Positions 51,001 to 57,000 of a stretch of 64,000 bases of DNA are shown piece after piece (position 1 is the first letter of the stretch; each line of letters opens with the position of its first letter). The stretch spans positions 2,269,001 through 2,333,000 of the forward strand of contig JAMKCF010000023.1 of assembly GCA_023634235.1 (NCBI GenBank), read 5' to 3'. This DNA comes from Pisaster brevispinus. Its lineage: Eukaryota > Echinodermata > Asteroidea > Forcipulatida > Asteriidae. A program made the translations under genes and the position numbers. Below the pieces are notes generated by a model, which was not told the origin of the DNA, made no database searches, and saw nothing but the letters and a program-made list of their open reading frames with translations.

Positions 51001-54000
51001 AAATCTTTACCATTACATCGCCATGATGTCATCAGTACTAATTCAAAGTTTAACATTTTAAAAAGACAGGTCTACTTTACTCAACTTATCTGTAGACCCA
51101 CTACTGATTCACTTCCTCAGTTCTTTTACACTGTAAAGAGTTTAATACACATGTACTCCCGCTCAAAACTTTGAAATAGCAGTTCAGAGAAAAGAATTGG
51201 AGACAGTAGACCAGTATATCTATATAGGGATGAAAAGCAACGAAACAGAGAAGAAAATAAAGAGAAAAATCCAGTAGGGTCGGCTGAAGTTTGGCACACT
51301 CAGCTACATCTTTTGAGACCACACCCTTCCTGTTGTCAGGATATTTCTCAGACGAGCGTTGCCTAGTACCCCGGACTGTTTAGTGTTTCTTAATATCCAC
51401 TGCTTAATGTAACAACGAAAGGAAATAATATGTACAATTCAAATGATTTTACAGTATTCTTATTTACAAACTTCCTCATTCTCCGGACCAGAACTCGGTT
51501 TAGGGAAACCCCTTAGCTCGGAACCATCTATAATATTAAAACAACCAAGGGTTCCAGGAATACTATACAATCGCAATGGCTCAAATTACTTTCTTAGATT
51601 CAATATTTAACAAAATCACATAAGACATGTAGTCTTCTTATTGAAACAAGCCAAAATATCGGAGATCATCATTTGTGGCATAATTCATTCTTATTTACAA
51701 GCCTGTTCTAGGTAATAAATCTTTCATTTAAATAAAGCAATCTGCTATTCGTTTTTAGATAGTTAGTACAATAATTGACTCTTAAATCAACTGTGATTCT
51801 TAGAACTAAACAATTATAACTTATGGTTGTTAAATTGTGGTTTGGCAATACTAGCCCTGAAGATCACCTCAAATAATACTAGACAATCACAAATGTAGGG
51901 CGCACTTCGATGGATTGACACGTCTTGAGAAAGCTGCTACAAATTTATAAAACTACGCTTTTTTAAACAACTTCCTGAGCTAAGGATTCGGTGATATTTT
52001 GAGCATTGAATTGCTTCATAACCCGAGGTAACTATTGTGCTTACCTAAATTCGACATGCCACCAAGAAAAGACAAAAAACACACTGTCTCCTCTGATACG
52101 AATGAGGTGTTTGAGCAAGTGAGTAATGGCGGCACAGTGACGTCTAATTCCGACAGTAGTGTGCTACTCCTGCTCCGCAAGGATATACAGGATGTGAAAA
52201 GTGGAATTCAAGAGAAGTTGGACTTAGTCATCAAGAACCAACAGTCTCTTCTGACAAGAATTTCCAAAATGGAAGGCAAATATGATGATCTAGAGAAGTC
52301 TGTAACCTTCACCAACCAGACGATGGAGGAGATCCAGACTGAGAACAAGTCACTCTCTTCAGAACTCGCCAACCTGACTACAAAGTTTGAACTTGCCAAT
52401 CGGAAAGTTGCTCAATTGGAGGAGTCAACATTAAACCTGGAACGATATTCCAGGAGCTATAATCTTCGATTTGGGGGCATTCCTGAACTCGCTGGTGAGT
52501 CCCCTTCATATCCATATGAAAAAATAAAAGACATTCTTAAGGAAAAATGCAATCTCGAACCTGAAATTGAAAACGCACATAGATCCGGCCGAATTCCGAA
52601 GACACCACCCGACAAACCTAGGCACATCTTGACTAAATTCATCCACCGCCCCGAACGCCTGTCTGTTCTCCTACAAGCCAAAAAGGCACTTGCTGAGTGT
52701 GGCATTTACATGATCCAGGATCTTCCTCCAGTAGACGCAGCAAAAAAGAAGAGTTTGAAGTACATCATGAGCAAGGCTTACCATGATGGCAAGAAGCCTG
52801 TCTTCCGCAATGGTCAACTCTACATCAACGGCCACAAATATTTCCCCAAATCTTAAAAACTCCTAGCCAGCCTTAATCCAACAGTTGTTGCTTATTACCC
52901 ACTATTTTTATTTTATTTTATTTTTTTGTAGCAGTGTTCTCGGAAAAGTGTCAATTTATATGTATTAGCAATATACTTACGCCTGAATGTATAACTTAAC
53001 TGTGATTGTTTGTGTATATATTGTTCTTCGTGTTTATACAGATCTATCTAGTATGTGTACTACAGGTCAGCATCAATTTTATTCATCTCTTGACAAGAAA
53101 GTCTTAATTTCGAGTTTAACGATGAAGGTCTTGACTTAAATAATCCATTACATACATGTATATCTAATAATTCATTTTACTATTCTACTGAGCAAGTTCC
53201 TCGGGAAATTAATTCGAGTTTTATTTCAGTATTGCATATTAATATAAGGAGCTTACAAAAGAACTTTGACAACCTTAAAGTTTTTTTAAAGACACTAAAA
53301 CACACATTTTCTATAATTGCACTTTCTGAAACTTGGCTAAAATCTGAACCCCATAGTTATTATTTTTTTGCCTGGTTACCAACTTATTGTAAATAATAGA
53401 AAAGGTGCTAAAGCGGGGGGAGGGGTAGCTTTATATGTTTCCACTGATCTGAATTTTACTGTTAGAGAAGACCTGACATTTTTCGAATGAATCACTTCAA
53501 TCTCTTTTTATTGAACTGGTTTATCCAACAGTTAAAAATATTATTCCAGGTGTGGTATACAAAGCACCTTCTATTAATCACGATGAGTTTATGGCTACTT
53601 TTCAACACATTTGCTCACGTATAGCTCTCCAATATAAACCTTGTATTATTTCCGGCGACTTTAATATTAACCTATTGAACCTTAGCGATTCTTCATCTCA
53701 GTCATTTATTAGTTTAGTAACATCTTATTCTTTTCTCCCTTTAATCAATAAGCCAACTCGTATCTCTAATACATCTGCAACACTCATAGATAACATATTC
53801 TCTAATATTTTACCTCCACCGGAATCTGGTATTATATTAACTGATATTTCTGATCATTTGCCGGTTTTTATGTTTTATCAGTCATCTAATACTACTGGCC
53901 TAAATAGTGGAAATGCCTATTCCTCGTCTGCACCTTGGATTACCCCTCTTTACTCAGATCCATTAATAGTGGAAATGCCTATTCCTTGTCTGCACCTTGG

Positions 54001-57000
54001 ATTACCCCCTCTTTACTCAGATCCATTAATAGTGGAAATGCCTATTCCTTGTCTGCACCTTGGATTACCCCTCTTTACTCAGATCCATTAATAGTGGAAA
54101 TGCCTATTCCTCGTCTGCACCTTGGATTACCCCTCTTTACTCAGATCCATTAATAGTGGAAATGCCTATTCCTCGTCTGCACCTTGGATTACCCCTCTTT
54201 ACTCAGATCCATTAATAGTGGAAATGCCTATTCCTTGTCTGCACCTTGGATTACCCCTCTTTACTCAGATCCATTAATAGTGGAAATGCCTATTCCTTGT
54301 CTGCACCTTGGATTACCCCTCTTTACTCAGATCCATTAATAGTGGAAATGCCTATTCCTTGTCTGCACCTTGGATTACCCCTCTTTACTCAGATCCATTA
54401 ATAGTGGAAATGCCTATTCCTTGTCTGCACCTTGGATTACCCCTCTTTACTCAGATCCATTAATAGTGGAAATGCCTATTCCTTGTCTGCACCTTGGATT
54501 ACCCCCTCTTTACTCAGATCCATTAATAGTGGAAATGCCTATTCCTCGTCTGCACCTTGGATTACCTCCTCTTTACTCAGATCCATTAATAGTGGAAATG
54601 CCTATTCCTTGTCTGCACCTTGGATTACCCCCTCTTTACTCAGATCCATTAATAGTGGAAATGCCTATTCCTTGTCTGCACCTTGGATTACCCCCTCTTT
54701 ACTCAGATCCATTAATAGTGGAAATGCCTATTCCTTGTCTGCACCTTGGATTACCTCCTCTTTACTCAGATCCATTAATAGTGGAAATGCCTATTCCTTG
54801 TCTGCACCTTGGATTACCCCTCTTTACTCAGATCCATTAATAGTGGAAATGCCTATTCCTTGTCTGCACCTTGGATTACCCCTCTTTACTCAGATCCATT
54901 AATAGATAAAATACATTGTACCACAAATATTTGTCAAACCCAACAAACTTTCGAAAAACTAAATACACAAGGTATAAAAATTATTTAACCACCCTATTAC
55001 GTAAATCCAAACAACTGTACTATGCTCGTAAATTTGAACAAGAAAAGAATAATTTACGTAATGCATGGAAAATAATCTACTCAGTTCTAAATAATCAAAA
55101 TACCTCTCGAAGTATTAATACTATCATCTCGGTTACTAAAATGATTAATGACCCCACGGAAATTGCGAATTGTTTTAATAATTTTTTTGTCAACATTGTT
55201 GCAGATCTTGCTGGTAATATACAGGGTACTAACGTAAACATTGATTTCAAAGATTACCTAATAACATCAAACTCCAATTCCTTATTTTTATCCCCAACAA
55301 CCGAATATGAAGTAATTGATATTGTGAATAATTTACAAAATAAGAAAAGTTCAGGACATGATTCGATTAGTACATTTATACTAAAACGTTGTATACCTGC
55401 TATATGCAAACCTCTTGCACACATCATTAATGTATCCTTTTTAACTGGTACAGTCCCTTCTCAACTAAAAATTGCTAAAGTTATCCCGGTTTATAAAAAA
55501 GGTGATCCCACTTGTGTTAATAACTACAGACCCAGTTCTTTATTATTATGTTTGTCAACAATTCTCGAAAAATGTATTTATGACCGTACTATCAAATTTT
55601 TAGATAACTCTCGAATACTCACCCATTCTCAATTTGGATTTCGCAAAAGACATTCTACTACCCATGCTTTACTTGATTTTATAAACAAAGTCTCTAATGC
55701 TATTGATGAATCCAAACACACTCTGGGGATATTCCTAGATCTTTCAAAAGCTTTCGATACAATTGACCATAATATTCTTTTGTATAAACTTTCCTTTTAT
55801 GGTATTCGAGGGGTTTCCCTAGAGTGGTTTAGGACCTATCTTTCAAATAGATCACAGTATGTGTTTATTAATGGTTTTAACTCAAATACTAGGCTCCTTA
55901 CGCATGGAGTACCCCAAGGCTCGATCTTAGGACCTCTGCTTTTTATAATATATATTAACGATGTTATAAAATGATCTGATCGGCTTTCCTTTATTTTGTT
56001 CGCTGACGACTCCAATTTATTTTTTTCCCACAGTAATCTCAATTATCTTACTGATGTTGTTAACAATGAACTTAAATCTGTAGCGATCTGGTTTAGAGTT
56101 AATAAACTGTCCTTAAATATTTCCAAAACTAGCTATATGCTGTTCAGCAACTCTGCCAGTGAACTACCCAGTGATATTAAGATCGATAATTCTGTAATTG
56201 TTAAAACAGATTGTTGTACATTTTTGGGGTTATTTATTGATTCAGGGTTAACATGGAAAAATCATATTGATCACTTATGTAAGATTGTTGCAAGAAATAT
56301 AGGTGTAATTAATAAGATCAAGTATTTTTTACCCAGAAATGTGTTAGAATCTCTTTACAACACCTTGGTTGTATCAAATCTTAGTTATGGTTTGCTTGCA
56401 TGGGGTAGTAGTTCTGCGACTAATTTAAACAGACTGCTACTGTTACAGAAAAGAGCGTTGCGTGTAATAAATTTTGTTGACTTTCATGAACATACTGATC
56501 CCCTTTTTGTAAAACAAAATACTTTAAAAGTTAGTGATATGTATAATGTTCAACTTGGGTGTCTAATGTATCAGTCTACGCATAATATTTTACCTATTTC
56601 TATCAACTGTATATTTAGTCAGAATTATGAAATTCACTCGCATTTCACTCTACAAGTTTCTAAATTTCATATTCCATTTAGTCGTACAACTTTGGCCCAA
56701 AATACTGTTAAATATAGGGGACCTAAGCTCTGGAACTCGCTCTCCAACCAACTTCAAGCTTCGTCTAGTCTTTCCATTTTCAAGGGACTATTTAAATCTA
56801 CTGTCATCCAAACTTATAATTGATTTAATTTCATATATAACTTACATGTATGAGTACATGTATATCCTTACTTATTTTGCTCTGCTGACCTCATCTGTAT
56901 TTGATCTGTATTGTTCGTATGTCTACTGTTTTGTAGTTTAATATTTGTAGTAATGTAATACAGTACGCTCCTTGAGCCCTATCTTGTGCTATTTTAACCT

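Noticed and set aside
53905..54904. Repeat protein encoded by the 63-bp units
   Set aside because: Mixed 62- and 63-bp units break every frame, and the unit derives from LINE ORF2.
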